DNA from: Paenibacillus chitinolyticus NBRC 15660
GTDB taxonomy: Bacteria; Bacillota; Bacilli; Paenibacillales; NBRC-103111
Length of the DNA: 64,000 bases
NCBI RefSeq assembly: GCF_000739915.1
Contig: NZ_BBJT01000007.1
Span: 186,001-250,000, forward strand
Reading direction: 5' to 3'
Under the pieces are notes generated by a model, which worked only from the letters and a program-made list of their open reading frames with translations, ran no database searches and was not told the origin of the DNA. The position numbers and the translations under genes are program-made. Positions within the stretch are counted from its first letter, which is position 1; the number at the start of each line of letters is the position of its first letter. This document shows positions 25,637 through 34,196 of this stretch, one piece after another.

Positions 25637-27124
25637 ATGCCGGCTATCGACAAGCAGAAGATCGTGGAAAGTGTACCCCAGAAGGGGTTTTTCGGACATC
25701 CCAAGGGACTGTTCACCTTATTTTTTACCGAGTTTTGGGAGCGGTTTTCCTATTACGGAATGAAAGCCATCCTTGTTTTCTACATGTATTACGAAGTGAC
25801 CCGCGGCGGTCTCGGCTTCCCGGAAGGAACCGCACTGGCCATTGTGTCCATTTACGGTTCCCTCGTGTATATGTCGGGGATCATCGGAGGTTGGCTCGCC
25901 GACCGGCTGCTCGGAACTTCACGGGCCGTGTTCTACGGCGGGATTCTGATCATGTTCGGGCATCTCGTGCTGGCCGTGCCGGGGAACGTCGCTCTCTTCT
26001 TCGTCTCGATGGTGCTGATCGTGCTCGGCACCGGGCTGCTCAAGCCTAACGTATCCAGTGTCGTAGGTGAAATCTACAGCGAGCAGGATACCCGCCGCGA
26101 TTCCGGCTTCAGTATTTTCTATATGGGGATTAATCTGGGCGGCTTCCTCTCTCCGCTTATCGTGGGAACGGTGGGAATGAAGAACTTCCACCTCGGCTTC
26201 GGTCTGGCGGCTATCGGGATGTTCCTCGGGCTGGTCTTGTTCGTTTCGACTAAGAAAAAGAACCTCGGGCTGGCCGGAACCGTTGTGGCCAATCCCATGT
26301 CCCCGGCCGAGAAGAAGAAAGTCTTCACGATTATGGGGATAGGAATCGTCGTGGCGGCCATCCTGGTTGCCATCGCCATCCCGGCGGGTCTTCTGACCTT
26401 CTCAACGTTTATCAAGCTGATCGGGGTGCTCGGTCTTCTTATTCCGACGATTTACTTCATCGTTATGTACAGAAGCCCCAAAACCACCGCCGTAGAACGC
26501 TCGCGGCTCGTGGCTTATATCCCGCTGTTTATCGCGGCGATCATGTTCTGGGCCATTCAGGAGCAGGGCTCCACGATTCTGGCCAACTACGCGGATAAAC
26601 GGACCCAACTGGACTTCATGGGCCTGAACATTTCGCCGGCCTGGTTCCAGTCGCTCAACCCGCTGTTCATTATCATTTTTGCGCCTATCTTCGCGTGGCT
26701 GTGGATGCGGCTCGGCAACCGCCAGCCGACGATTCCGAAGAAGTTCTCGCTCGGCCTGCTGTTCGCCGGCTTGTCCTTCCTCGTCATCCTGCTGCCGGCC
26801 TACTTCGGCGGTGGCGCTCTGGTGAACCCGCTGTGGCTGGTGCTCAGCTACTTCATCGTCGTAGTCGGCGAGCTATGCTTGTCGCCGGTCGGCCTGTCCG
26901 CTACGACGAAGCTTGCGCCTGCGGCCTTTACGGCCCAGACGATGAGCCTGTGGTTCCTGTCCAACGCGGCGGCCCAAGCGATCAACGCGCAGATCGTCAA
27001 GTTCTATACGCCCGAGACGGAGATGCTTTATTTCGGCGTCATCGGCGGAGCCGCGATTGTGCTCAGCCTGCTGCTCTACGTGTTGTCTCCGAAAATTCAA
27101 AGCTACATGAAGGGGATAAAATAA
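25637..27124 (+). CDS. POT-family proton-dependent oligopeptide transporter
   Basis: The 495-residue protein has about fourteen membrane helices and PTR2/DtpT signatures: the ExxER-like EFWERFSYYGMKAILVFYMYYE near residue 30, GGWLADRLLGTSRAVFYGG near 75 and the FSIFYMGINLGGFLSPLIVG motif near 155. It imports di- and tripeptides with protons. GGGGAGATTGGT precedes ATG 25637. It is monocistronic: its own terminator follows at once. The upstream A/T-rich leader (25371-25636) contains TTGACT but no -10 or CodY box I would trust. Confidence 0.9.
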   Translation: MPAIDKQKIVESVPQKGFFGHPKGLFTLFFTEFWERFSYYGMKAILVFYMYYEVTRGGLGFPEGTALAIVSIYGSLVYMSGIIGGWLADRLLGTSRAVFYGGILIMFGHLVLAVPGNVALFFVSMVLIVLGTGLLKPNVSSVVGEIYSEQDTRRDSGFSIFYMGINLGGFLSPLIVGTVGMKNFHLGFGLAAIGMFLGLVLFVSTKKKNLGLAGTVVANPMSPAEKKKVFTIMGIGIVVAAILVAIAIPAGLLTFSTFIKLIGVLGLLIPTIYFIVMYRSPKTTAVERSRLVAYIPLFIAAIMFWAIQEQGSTILANYADKRTQLDFMGLNISPAWFQSLNPLFIIIFAPIFAWLWMRLGNRQPTIPKKFSLGLLFAGLSFLVILLPAYFGGGALVNPLWLVLSYFIVVVGELCLSPVGLSATTKLAPAAFTAQTMSLWFLSNAAAQAINAQIVKFYTPETEMLYFGVIGGAAIVLSLLLYVLSPKIQSYMKGIK

Positions 27125-27136
27125 GATTTTACAGGA

Positions 27137-27166
27137 AACCTCCGGTTCGAACCGGAGGTTTTTTTA
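27137..27166 (+). terminator. terminator of the peptide transporter gene
   Basis: A perfect 24-base inverted repeat starting AACCTCCGGTTC is followed by a run of T, 12 bases after the stop codon. Confidence 0.92.
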
Positions 27167-27281
27167 TGTTTCCGGAGTTTATAGGCAGCGATATTGAAGA
27201 TGTTACGGCACATCCTCATGACGCATGACCGCCCCTCTTTTCAAGAGCCACTCCTGCCATTCACCCTAACTTTAGAACTAT

Positions 27282-27320
27282 TGACAATAAATTCCTAGTG
27301 AATTACGCTATTTCTAGAAA
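27282..27320 (+). promoter_or_regulatory. promoter with palindrome ahead of the ArsR/old-yellow-enzyme genes
   Basis: TTGACA (27282-27287) is a consensus -35; the -10 17 bases on (GCTATT-like) is weak. Immediately after lies TTTCTAGAAA (27311-27320), a perfect 10-base palindrome suited as an ArsR-family operator. Confidence 0.45.
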
Positions 27321-27360
27321 CACTAAAATACGACGACTTCTTGAAAGCGGGTTTTACGCA

Positions 27361-27630
27361 GTGACCGATGATTATGCGGTTAAAGTCTACAAAGCGCTCG
27401 GTGAAATCACACGTCTGCAGATCGTCAAAGCGCTGGTGAAACAACGGGAACTGGCCTGTCTGGAGATGGCCGAACTGTTGAAAATCACGGCCGCTTCCAC
27501 TTTGACGCACCACTTGAAGCCACTGCTAGAGAGTGGAGTGATTGCCGTCCGCAAGGAGGGAACGTTCCGTTACTACCGCATCCAGCGGCATGTTCTTGAG
27601 CAATACGCGCCTTATCTGCTTGGAGAGTAG
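27361..27630 (+). CDS. ArsR-family HTH regulator
   Basis: From GTG 27361 the protein has 89 residues forming an ArsR winged helix: AVKVYKALGEITRLQIVKALVKQRELACLEMAELLKITAASTLTHHLKPLLESGVIAVRKEG. The frame is open back to GTG 27298, but that start would overlap the promoter and operator, so I prefer 27361 although its ribosome-binding site is weak. A Cys in the ELACLEM helix is the only notable thiol; no metal-site pattern is clear. It precedes the flavin oxidoreductase gene by 67 bases and probably represses this two-gene operon. Confidence 0.75.
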   Translation: MTDDYAVKVYKALGEITRLQIVKALVKQRELACLEMAELLKITAASTLTHHLKPLLESGVIAVRKEGTFRYYRIQRHVLEQYAPYLLGE

Positions 27631-27697
27631 AGCGGCACACTTTTTATTTCGGTATTTGCAAAAATATAAAATTATCGAAAAACGGAGGAGAGTTACG

Positions 27698-28813
27698 ATG
27701 GCTGAAAACAAAGAACTCTTTGAAGCAACCGGCATAAGCACTTGGAGGAAATTGCAGGACGGTCCGGAGAGCAAGCTGTTCGAACCGGTGAAAATCGGAG
27801 CCTGGAGCCTTCGAACCCGCACGGCCATGGCCCCGATGACCCGCTGTTTCGCGGATGACAAGACAGGCATCGTCGGAGACGATGTGGCGCGGTATTACCG
27901 GAAACGGGCTGCGGACGGAATCGGTCTGATCATTTCCGAGGGCATTGTGGTCAGCCCCCGCGGCAAGGGGAATCCGGGAGTGCCGGGCCTCTATACACAG
28001 GAACAGATCGAGGGCTGGAAGAAAGTAACCGAAGCCGTTCATGCGGAGGGCGGCACGATTATCGCCCAGATCTGGCACGTGGGGCGTCTGTCTCACCATG
28101 AGCTTACCGGAAATTTGCCCCCGCAGGCCCCGTCCGCCATTCGGGCGGAAGGACATGTGGCCCGGTTTCGCAAGCCTTACGACACCCCCGAAGAAATGAC
28201 GGCCGCGGATATTCAGGAGCTGGCGGGGCAATTCGCGCAAGCGGCCCGAAACGCGATTGAAGCCGGCTTCGATGGCGTCGAAATCCACGGTGCGCACGGA
28301 TATCTCATCGACCAGTTCAATTCGGATGCAAGCAACCGCCGGACAGACCGGTACGGCGGCGACCTTGCCCAGCGGTTAACGCTGACGAAAGAAGTGCTAA
28401 AGGCGGTTATCGACGCGATCGGCTCGGACAGAACGCTGATTCGTTTCTCCGCCCTCAAAGTCGATGACCCGGATTATATGTGGCCGGATCCGGACGGCGC
28501 CATTCGTACGTTCACGGAGGCGTTCCGGGAAGCGGGCGCGACCATGATCCACCCTTCCACCATGCACTTCACCCGCATACTTGCGGACGGAAAAACGATG
28601 CACCAGCTCGTACGAAAATATTGGGACGGCGTCATAGTGGGAGTCGGAACTTTGAACCCCGAAACCGCCGAGCAAGCTTTGGCCGAAGGAACGATTGATG
28701 TGGCCGCTTTCGGCCGTCCCCTCCTTTCCAATCCGGACTTTATTCACCGTGTGAAAAACGGCGAACCGTTGGAGGAATACGACGCGAAGAAGCACCATGG
28801 TGTTCTTGTATAA
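27698..28813 (+). CDS. old yellow enzyme-family NADH:flavin oxidoreductase
   Basis: The 371-residue protein starts at ATG 27698 (GGAGGAGA upstream). It is an FMN-binding TIM barrel with AMAPMTRCFADD near residue 47, QIWHVGRLSHHE near 122, EIHGAHGYLIDQFNSDASNRRTDRYGG near 192 (substrate-binding His/His region and Tyr) and VGVGTLNPETAEQAL plus AAFGRPLLSNPDF at the phosphate site. These enzymes reduce activated C=C bonds and nitro compounds and answer electrophile stress. Linkage to an ArsR regulator suggests induction by a thiol-reactive or xenobiotic signal. Confidence 0.9.
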   Translation: MAENKELFEATGISTWRKLQDGPESKLFEPVKIGAWSLRTRTAMAPMTRCFADDKTGIVGDDVARYYRKRAADGIGLIISEGIVVSPRGKGNPGVPGLYTQEQIEGWKKVTEAVHAEGGTIIAQIWHVGRLSHHELTGNLPPQAPSAIRAEGHVARFRKPYDTPEEMTAADIQELAGQFAQAARNAIEAGFDGVEIHGAHGYLIDQFNSDASNRRTDRYGGDLAQRLTLTKEVLKAVIDAIGSDRTLIRFSALKVDDPDYMWPDPDGAIRTFTEAFREAGATMIHPSTMHFTRILADGKTMHQLVRKYWDGVIVGVGTLNPETAEQALAEGTIDVAAFGRPLLSNPDFIHRVKNGEPLEEYDAKKHHGVLV

Positions 28814-28848
28814 CTATATTTAATAAAAATTGTTCAGTAGTCCAACAA

Positions 28849-28886
28849 AACAAGCCGGCACCTATTAGGGGTGTCGGCTTGTTTTT
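28849..28886 (+). terminator. terminator after the old-yellow-enzyme gene
   Basis: AACAAGCCG pairs with CGGCTTGTT around an inner CACC/GGTG helix, followed by TTTTT. It also lies between convergent genes. Confidence 0.88.
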
Positions 28887-28962
28887 ATGCTTGTCAGTCC
28901 GCATTTGCCGCTTCAAGGCAGCACCGGCCGCATGGCCCCGGCACGCTGCCGCCCGAGGCCGC

Positions 28963-29781
28963 TTAGGCCTGTGACGCTCCTGCGGCCTGGGCCATAAACG
29001 CTTTGAAATCCGGAACGGTCGGATTCGCCAAATAATGCCCGCCCTCTACCTGGATCGTCTGGCCGGTGATAAACTTCGACTCGTCCGAGGCCAGGAACAG
29101 CACGGTGTAGCCGATATCGTCCGCTTCACCGTGGTACGGCAGGGCATTGTACTTGGCGAAAATGTCCAGCACCGGCTCCGGCATGTTGTTCTTCGCGGCA
29201 GGCGTCAAAATCAGACCCGGCGCGACTCCGTTGCAGCGGATGTTGTCCTTGCCGTACTGAGTCGCGATATACCGGGTCAGATTCACGACGGCCGCCTTAG
29301 AGGCTCCGTACGCGGAGCGTGTGGCATCCGAGGCGAAAGCGGCCATCGAGGCCGTATTGATGATCGAGCCGCCTCCGGCTTTGATCATATGCGGAATCGC
29401 GAACCGGCTGCCCAGCAGGACACTTTTCGTATTCACGTTCATAAGCCGGTCCCACTCTTCGAGATCCATGTTTACGACGTCGACGTCTTTTTTTAAATTG
29501 GTCAGGCCCACGTTGTTAAAAAGAACGTTCAGAGTCCCGTACTGCTCGACGGTAAAATCAACGGCATCACGGATCGACTGTTCGCTGGAAGCATCCAGGA
29601 AGACGCCCGCCGCTTCCCCGCCCTCGTTCTTGATCGTCTCGGCCGCTTCCCGCGCGCCTTCAACGTTAAAATCACCGATGACGACTTTGGCCCCTTCTCT
29701 CGCAAGCAGTGCTGCCGCGGATAGACCAATGCCGGATGCCCCGCCTGTCACTAAAGCCACTTTACCTTGTACTCTTCCCAT
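28963..29781 (-). CDS. short-chain dehydrogenase/reductase
   Basis: The 272-residue classical SDR shows the NAD(P)-binding TGGASGIGLSAA (residues ~12-23), an Asp-ending second strand (VVIGDFNVEGA), NNVG near 90, catalytic Ser in INTASMAAF, and YGASK (Tyr-x-x-x-Lys) near 158. The acidic residue after the second strand favours NAD. It lies 24 bases downstream of a MarR regulator in one operon. The C-terminal segment GQTIQVEGGHYLANP is family-typical. Substrate unknown. Confidence 0.88.
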   Translation of the reverse strand: MGRVQGKVALVTGGASGIGLSAAALLAREGAKVVIGDFNVEGAREAAETIKNEGGEAAGVFLDASSEQSIRDAVDFTVEQYGTLNVLFNNVGLTNLKKDVDVVNMDLEEWDRLMNVNTKSVLLGSRFAIPHMIKAGGGSIINTASMAAFASDATRSAYGASKAAVVNLTRYIATQYGKDNIRCNGVAPGLILTPAAKNNMPEPVLDIFAKYNALPYHGEADDIGYTVLFLASDESKFITGQTIQVEGGHYLANPTVPDFKAFMAQAAGASQA

Positions 29782-29805
29782 CTTGTTGACCCCCCTGCAG
29801 GTTAG

Positions 29806-30237
29806 TTATTCTTGCTCCTTGATGTTCTTAAGCAGCTTCTCGTAAATGGATAGGAACTGTTGAATCTCTTCCTCGTTCAGCACTTGGAACAACTCGATTC
29901 GAAGTTCCTTGCCTTTCTGCTGAGCCTCCCGGAGAACGGTAATTCCCTGGTCGGTAATCGCCAGAAACACGTTGCGGCGGTCGTTCTCGTTATAGCGCCG
30001 CTCCGCGAGTCCCAGCTTTGTGAGCCTGCCCGCAATGTTGGTCATGGCTCCCGGCGTGTATCCCAGCTTGCTTGCCAGCACGCTCTGCTTCTGAGGACCG
30101 TTCTGCTTGAGCTCGGACAGAGTGATAATGGGAGAAATCCCTATGTTCGGCTCAAAAGATTTGGTCCAGCGGATGATCGCTTCGTTCGTGAACAGCTCGA
30201 CGGTATGAATCAGCTTGAATATATCGTTTTTATCCAA
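29806..30237 (-). CDS. MarR-family transcriptional regulator
   Basis: The 143-residue protein starts at TTG 30237 with AAGGAGG 5 bases upstream. The fold is the MarR dimer: N-terminal helix, ITLSELKQNGPQKQSVLASKLGYTPGAMTNIAGRLTKLGLAERRYNENDRRNVFLAITDQG winged helix (the DRR wing is typical), and a C-terminal dimerisation helix. It heads the operon with the SDR gene and likely regulates it. An internally deleted SDR relic lies 75 bases upstream, so the operon may once have had another member. Confidence 0.87.
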   Translation of the reverse strand: MDKNDIFKLIHTVELFTNEAIIRWTKSFEPNIGISPIITLSELKQNGPQKQSVLASKLGYTPGAMTNIAGRLTKLGLAERRYNENDRRNVFLAITDQGITVLREAQQKGKELRIELFQVLNEEEIQQFLSIYEKLLKNIKEQE

Positions 30238-30311
30238 AATAGCCTCCTTGATAGAGGGTAGTCATACAAGCAGGGCTGCTTAAACGGGTCAGGTTAGGAT
30301 GGCTTCGCCGA

Positions 30312-30520
30312 TTATCTCAGCTTCGTCGCTCCACCGTCAACCATGACGGTCTGTCCCGTCATATAAGCCGAATCTTCGCTGGCCAGGAATAAGGCCATAC
30401 GGCCAATGTCGTTTTCAATCCCGCCGAGTCTCCTCATAGGGATTTTGAACAGATTCCGGAAGCTTCGCCTGTTATTATGGCGATTCTGCCTTGTAATTTT
30501 TCAGACACGATATTATTCAT
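30312..30520 (-). pseudogene. internally deleted short-chain dehydrogenase relic
   Basis: From ATG 30520 (or GTG 30508) the frame reads SEKLQGRIAIITGEASGI, the N-terminal strand and TGxxxGI nucleotide loop of an SDR. The frame then changes within a few bases and continues as IPMRRLGG...GRMALFLASEDSAYMTG and QTVMVDGGATKLR ending at TAA 30312, the conserved C-terminus of the same family. About 550 bases including the NNAG, Ser and YxxxK catalytic parts are gone. Both ends are in the right order and orientation, so this is one gene with a large internal deletion. Confidence 0.75.
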
Positions 30521-30625
30521 CTCCCGTGCATATATTTTAACATCTAATAATTTAACAGTAAACAGTATCTCGGTAAAGTACCCCGTTGATTGAAATAGTC
30601 AAAGGGGCGGCGAACCTTTTTAACG

Positions 30626-30660
30626 TAAAAAAGACGCCGGGCATAAATGCCTGACGCCTT
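30626..30660 (-). terminator. terminator of the AGCS symporter gene
   Basis: On the minus strand AAGGCGTCAGGCAT pairs with ATGCCCGGCGTCTT, followed by TTTTAC. It is about 50 bases after the symporter stop. Confidence 0.85.
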
Positions 30661-30709
30661 ACTGGATTGGTTGGATTTAACAGGACCGGAGCCTGTCGGA
30701 CGGACGCTT

Positions 30710-32140
30710 TTATGAACGCGCTTGATCCGAACCCGACGCAGCCGGGGCCGATTCCCAGCATTCGATCTCTTCCAAACCGGGGATACGGTCTTTCGTGAAG
30801 ACCGGATCTTTGCCCGCTTTTTTCTGTTTCACATAGTCGTTCAATACCGCAAAAGCGATTTTGGATAGCCAGGTGATCGCAATCAGATTGACCACGACCA
30901 TCAGGCCCATAAACAAGTCGGCCAGATCCCAGACGACCTGAACCTTGGCGACGGAGCCGAAAATAACCATGGCCAAAACCGCGATCCGGTAAAGGCGGAC
31001 CCAAGCTTTATTGGAATGGAGGAATTCGATGTTCGTTTCCCCGTAGTAATAGTTGCCCAGCAGCGTACTGAACGCGAAAAGAAACACCATGATCGCGAGG
31101 AAGCCGGACGCCCACGACCCGATATGGACGCTCAAGGCGGCCTGCGTAAGCTCAATGCCGTTGAGGCTCGGATCGGTATACGCCCCGGAGAGCAGCACGA
31201 TAAAAGCCGTGCTCGTACAGATGATCAGCGTATCGGTCAACACGCCGAAAGACTGGATCAGCCCCTGCTTCGCCGGATGGGATGTGGTTGCCGTCGCCGC
31301 GGCGTTCGGTGCGCTCCCCATTCCCGCTTCGTTGGAGAACAAGCCGCGCTTCACTCCCTGGAGCAGCGCCGCTCCGAGCGAGCCGCCCGCTATCTGATCG
31401 ATACCGAAGGCGTTTTTCACGATCAAAGCGAGGACTTCGGGCATTTTCGTTATATTCATCAGCACCACGAACACAGCGACCCCGATATACAGGACCGCCA
31501 GCACAATAACGATGTACTCGGACATTTGCGCAATCCGTTTGACACCGCCGAAAATAATCGCCCCGAAAATTACCGTCATAATGATGCCGACCGTCAGACG
31601 GTCCGTGCCGAAGGAATTTTCGAACGCGATCGTGATCGTATTCGACTGGACCGCATTAAACACCAGACCGAATGAAATCGTAATCAGGACGGCGAACAAC
31701 GCTCCCATCCAGCGCTTCTTCAAACCCGTCTGCATGTAATAAGCGGGTCCTCCGCGGAAGCCGTTCTTATCCTTGATTTTGTAAACCTGCGCCAGCGTGC
31801 TTTCGACAAAGCTGGAAGCCGAACCGATAAGCGCGATGACCCACATCCAGAATACGGCGCCTGGTCCCCCCAAAGCGACGGCGATGGCCACCCCGGTAAT
31901 GTTCCCGGTTCCTACGCGGGCCGCCATACTGATGCAGAACGCTTGGAAAGGCGAAATATTGTCGCCGGAGACGCTTTTGGACTCGAACAGCACCCGCAGC
32001 ATTTCCCGGATCATACGGAACTGCATAAATTTCGATCTATACGTAAAATAAAGACCGATCCCGATCAACAGGACAATCAACAGTTTAGACCACAGAAGAT
32101 CGTTCAACAGATTAATCATACCTTGTAAAAAATCAATCAT
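30710..32140 (-). CDS. AGCS-family sodium/amino-acid (alanine or glycine) symporter
   Basis: The 476-residue protein has about eleven membrane helices and the signature SMAARVGTGNITGVAIAVALGGPGAVFWMWVIA near residues 72-105, followed by GGPAYYMQTGL and NEAGMGSAPNAAATA near 270, all characteristic of AlsT/DagA-type symporters. It imports alanine or glycine (some members glutamine) with sodium or protons. It is transcribed alone, with a terminator at 30626-30660 and 114 bases to the next small gene upstream. Confidence 0.9.
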   Translation of the reverse strand: MIDFLQGMINLLNDLLWSKLLIVLLIGIGLYFTYRSKFMQFRMIREMLRVLFESKSVSGDNISPFQAFCISMAARVGTGNITGVAIAVALGGPGAVFWMWVIALIGSASSFVESTLAQVYKIKDKNGFRGGPAYYMQTGLKKRWMGALFAVLITISFGLVFNAVQSNTITIAFENSFGTDRLTVGIIMTVIFGAIIFGGVKRIAQMSEYIVIVLAVLYIGVAVFVVLMNITKMPEVLALIVKNAFGIDQIAGGSLGAALLQGVKRGLFSNEAGMGSAPNAAATATTSHPAKQGLIQSFGVLTDTLIICTSTAFIVLLSGAYTDPSLNGIELTQAALSVHIGSWASGFLAIMVFLFAFSTLLGNYYYGETNIEFLHSNKAWVRLYRIAVLAMVIFGSVAKVQVVWDLADLFMGLMVVVNLIAITWLSKIAFAVLNDYVKQKKAGKDPVFTKDRIPGLEEIECWESAPAASGSDQARS

Positions 32141-32254
32141 GGAGTACCTCGCTTGTCGGTTATTTTTTGCACAGATATGATAAAAAACTTTTTAAGTATA
32201 TCAAGTTTTCTTCCGTTGAGGTAGGCTCTTAGGGCCAGTTTCAGATTTTGGAAA

Positions 32255-32398
32255 TTACGGTTCCGTTGGAGGTCCGGGCACCCCGGAATCCGACTGATCC
32301 GGCTGCGGCGGCGGCGAGTAGACGTTCATCTTCGCTTCGGCCGATTCGGCGGCCAGAAATAGCGTGAACAGCAGCCAGGTCAACACCATTTTTCTCAT
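32255..32398 (-). CDS. small secreted Pro-rich peptide, 47 residues
   Basis: ATG 32398 lies 5 bases after GGAGG (ATG 32401 is the alternative). The frame gives a signal peptide (MRKMVLTWLLFTLFLAAESAEA) and a short mature part (KMNVYSPPPQPDQSDSGVPG...TEP) ending at TAA 32255. No cysteine is present, so it is neither a lipoprotein nor a disulfide peptide. It is flanked by terminators or promoters and stands alone. A good ribosome-binding site plus a convincing secretion signal make it a likely real gene; function unknown (possible exported signalling peptide or small wall-associated protein). Confidence 0.55.
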   Translation of the reverse strand: MRKMVLTWLLFTLFLAAESAEAKMNVYSPPPQPDQSDSGVPGPPTEP

Positions 32399-32452
32399 CA
32401 TAACCTCCGGCATCCGAATGTGATTGGGGTCTCCATATTATTCCCTTCTCTG

Positions 32453-32488
32453 CAAAAAAAAGCAGCCTGCGCGAGTGCAGAGCTGCTT
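32453..32488 (-). terminator. terminator of the methyltransferase gene
   Basis: Minus-strand AAGCAGC and GCTGCTT flank a loop containing CTGCAC/GCGCAG and are followed by T7. It lies about 35 bases after the stop at 32523. Confidence 0.82.
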
Positions 32489-32522
32489 GATTTTACCGGA
32501 TTCCGGCGGAGTTACATTCAGG

Positions 32523-33416
32523 TTATAAAGGCTTGCCCCAGAGGACGGTTACGTCGACCGTGACTTCATCTATTGCCATGGCCGTAGCTTCCCGCAGCCG
32601 TTCATCCCGGGCTCCCCAGGCTAAAGGCGTCATGGTCAGCAGAGGCTCCAGCAGTTCGGGGCCGAACCGCCAGGAATACCGGAGACGCCGGCTGTCCAGC
32701 AGCCTGAAGCGCTCGCGGAACCGTTCAACGGCGAGACCGCTCGTGAAAAACTCCCGTTCCGTGCCGGCGTATAACAGTTGACGGAATTCACGCAGATAGT
32801 TTTCTTCCGGGATGACTTTGATCAGCAGCCCGTCTTCGTCCAGCAGTCTGCGGAACTCCGCATAATTGGAAGGCGACAGGATGTTCAGAATCACGTCGAA
32901 TCCGGCCGTCTTAAACGGCGCGTTCGCAAGGTCTGCGGCGCACCACAGCGCACCCGCATCTCCTTTGGACGCCTGCCGGACCCCCTCCTTCGCCAGATCC
33001 ATGCCGACCGCCAGTAAATCGGTGGCCGCCCGGTCGCTCAGCCGCCTTCTTATGCCGGATAAAAGCGAACCCTCCCCGCAACCGGCATCCAGTATGCGCA
33101 GTTTAGGGTGGCGTTTGTCCGGTAACACAGCCTCCGTTATCCGTTCGCCGATATAATCGCGTACCGGATCGAAAAGCCCGTTCTCGTTAACGGTTTTCCG
33201 GGCCGCGAAAAGATTTTTGCCGTATTTGGTCTTAACGGCTTGCGGCAGCAGATTCAGGTATCCTTCTCTCGCGAGATCGAAATTGTGCCCCACGCCGCAG
33301 CGCAGGCTTTTTCCCTCTGTTATCGTCATCTGCCCGCCACAGACCGGGCAACTGAATATCGTTTCATGGGCCGCCAAGAGCTGAGCAGCCTCGTTTCTGT
33401 TTCTTTGAGTGGACAT
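32523..33416 (-). CDS. RlmA-like 23S rRNA (guanine-N1) methyltransferase
   Basis: The protein has 297 residues from ATG 33416 (CGGGGTG upstream). It begins with an RlmA-type zinc finger (FSCPVCGGQMTI...LRCGVGHNFDLAREGYLNLL), where three Cys and one His bind zinc. It continues with a Rossmann-fold SAM domain (ILDAGCGEGSLLSGI near 108, AVGMDLAKEGVRQAS near 138, NILSP motif near 179). RlmA(I) modifies G745 and RlmA(II)/TlrB modifies G748 of 23S rRNA, the latter giving tylosin-type macrolide resistance; I cannot tell which applies. Confidence 0.82.
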   Translation of the reverse strand: MSTQRNRNEAAQLLAAHETIFSCPVCGGQMTITEGKSLRCGVGHNFDLAREGYLNLLPQAVKTKYGKNLFAARKTVNENGLFDPVRDYIGERITEAVLPDKRHPKLRILDAGCGEGSLLSGIRRRLSDRAATDLLAVGMDLAKEGVRQASKGDAGALWCAADLANAPFKTAGFDVILNILSPSNYAEFRRLLDEDGLLIKVIPEENYLREFRQLLYAGTEREFFTSGLAVERFRERFRLLDSRRLRYSWRFGPELLEPLLTMTPLAWGARDERLREATAMAIDEVTVDVTVLWGKPL

Positions 33417-33629
33417 GCCAAAAACACCCCGTTCATTCGAATAGTTGAATGAAAAAGGCACAGATAAACAAACCCTTACACCGTTCGCAAAAAAACGGAA
33501 GAGTTTGGCTTAGCTGTACCTTTCATTAACGATAGCGAATGAATTGGATGATCATAGTCGGCAGTTCCCCTTGCGTATTTTAGTGAAGAAGCGTTAGGCC
33601 CCTTCTCTTTTGATTATAACAGATTTTCT

Positions 33630-33662
33630 TTGACAGCAGATGGTTTAGGAACTATACTAATT
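33630..33662 (+). promoter_or_regulatory. marR promoter with operator copy 1
   Basis: TTGACA (33630-33635), 17-base spacer and TATACT (33653-33658) form a near-perfect sigma-A promoter. The -10 is inside TTTAGGAACTATACTAATT (33644-33662), which recurs at 34178-34196 before the exporter gene with 17 of 19 identities. The expected start of transcription falls on or next to the ATG at 33665. Confidence 0.75.
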
Positions 33663-33664
33663 TT

Positions 33665-34129
33665 ATGGAAAAGAATAGAACTTCTCAGACTAACAACAGT
33701 ACCGGCGCCAACAGCGGCGGCCGCAGCCTCGGCCGTCTGATCCTGCAGCTCCGCCGGCTTGAACGGCGGCCGCAGACTTTCGGAAGCGCGGGGCCGCTCA
33801 CCCCCAGCGAAATCCACACGATCGAGGCGATCGGAACCGAGGGCGGCATTCTTATGAGCGAACTGGCCGGGAGGCTGGAAATCACTAAGGGCGCGGTGAC
33901 TCAGCTTATTGTGCGTCTGGAGGCCAAGGACCTGGTGGCGCGTTCACCGCATCCGGAGGATTCCCGGGGCACGCTGATTTCGCTTACCGCCAAAGGAAAG
34001 GAAGCCCACACGGCGCATGAAGAGGTGCATCGCGCTTTCTACGAACAGCTCCAGGAGCAGTTGACCGAGCAGGAAATCGAAGTGTTCGATACCTGTATCG
34101 ACAAATTGGTCACTTTTTTAAAAAAATAA
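33665..34129 (+). CDS. MarR-family regulator (apparently leaderless mRNA)
   Basis: The 154-residue protein has a Ser/Asn/Gly-rich N-terminal tail (~20 residues) and a MarR winged helix: LTPSEIHTIEAIGTEGGILMSELAGRLEITKGAVTQLIVRLEAKDLVARSPHPEDSRGTLISLTAKG, then a dimerisation helix. ATG 33665 is only 7 bases after the -10 hexamer, so the mRNA would start at the AUG and there is no ribosome-binding site. The exporter gene follows after 84 bases with the same operator, indicating autorepression and control of the pump. Confidence 0.85.
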   Translation: MEKNRTSQTNNSTGANSGGRSLGRLILQLRRLERRPQTFGSAGPLTPSEIHTIEAIGTEGGILMSELAGRLEITKGAVTQLIVRLEAKDLVARSPHPEDSRGTLISLTAKGKEAHTAHEEVHRAFYEQLQEQLTEQEIEVFDTCIDKLVTFLKK

Positions 34130-34165
34130 AAAGTTAAAGAATCTCTAGGACAGAGCATTATTTTT

Positions 34166-34196
34166 TTGTCCAATTAGTTTAGTAACTATACCAATT
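34166..34196 (+). promoter_or_regulatory. exporter promoter with operator copy 2
   Basis: TTGTCC (34166-34171) and TATACC (34187-34192) make a weaker promoter with a 15-base spacer. TTTAGTAACTATACCAATT (34178-34196) repeats the marR operator and again covers the -10. Confidence 0.65.
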
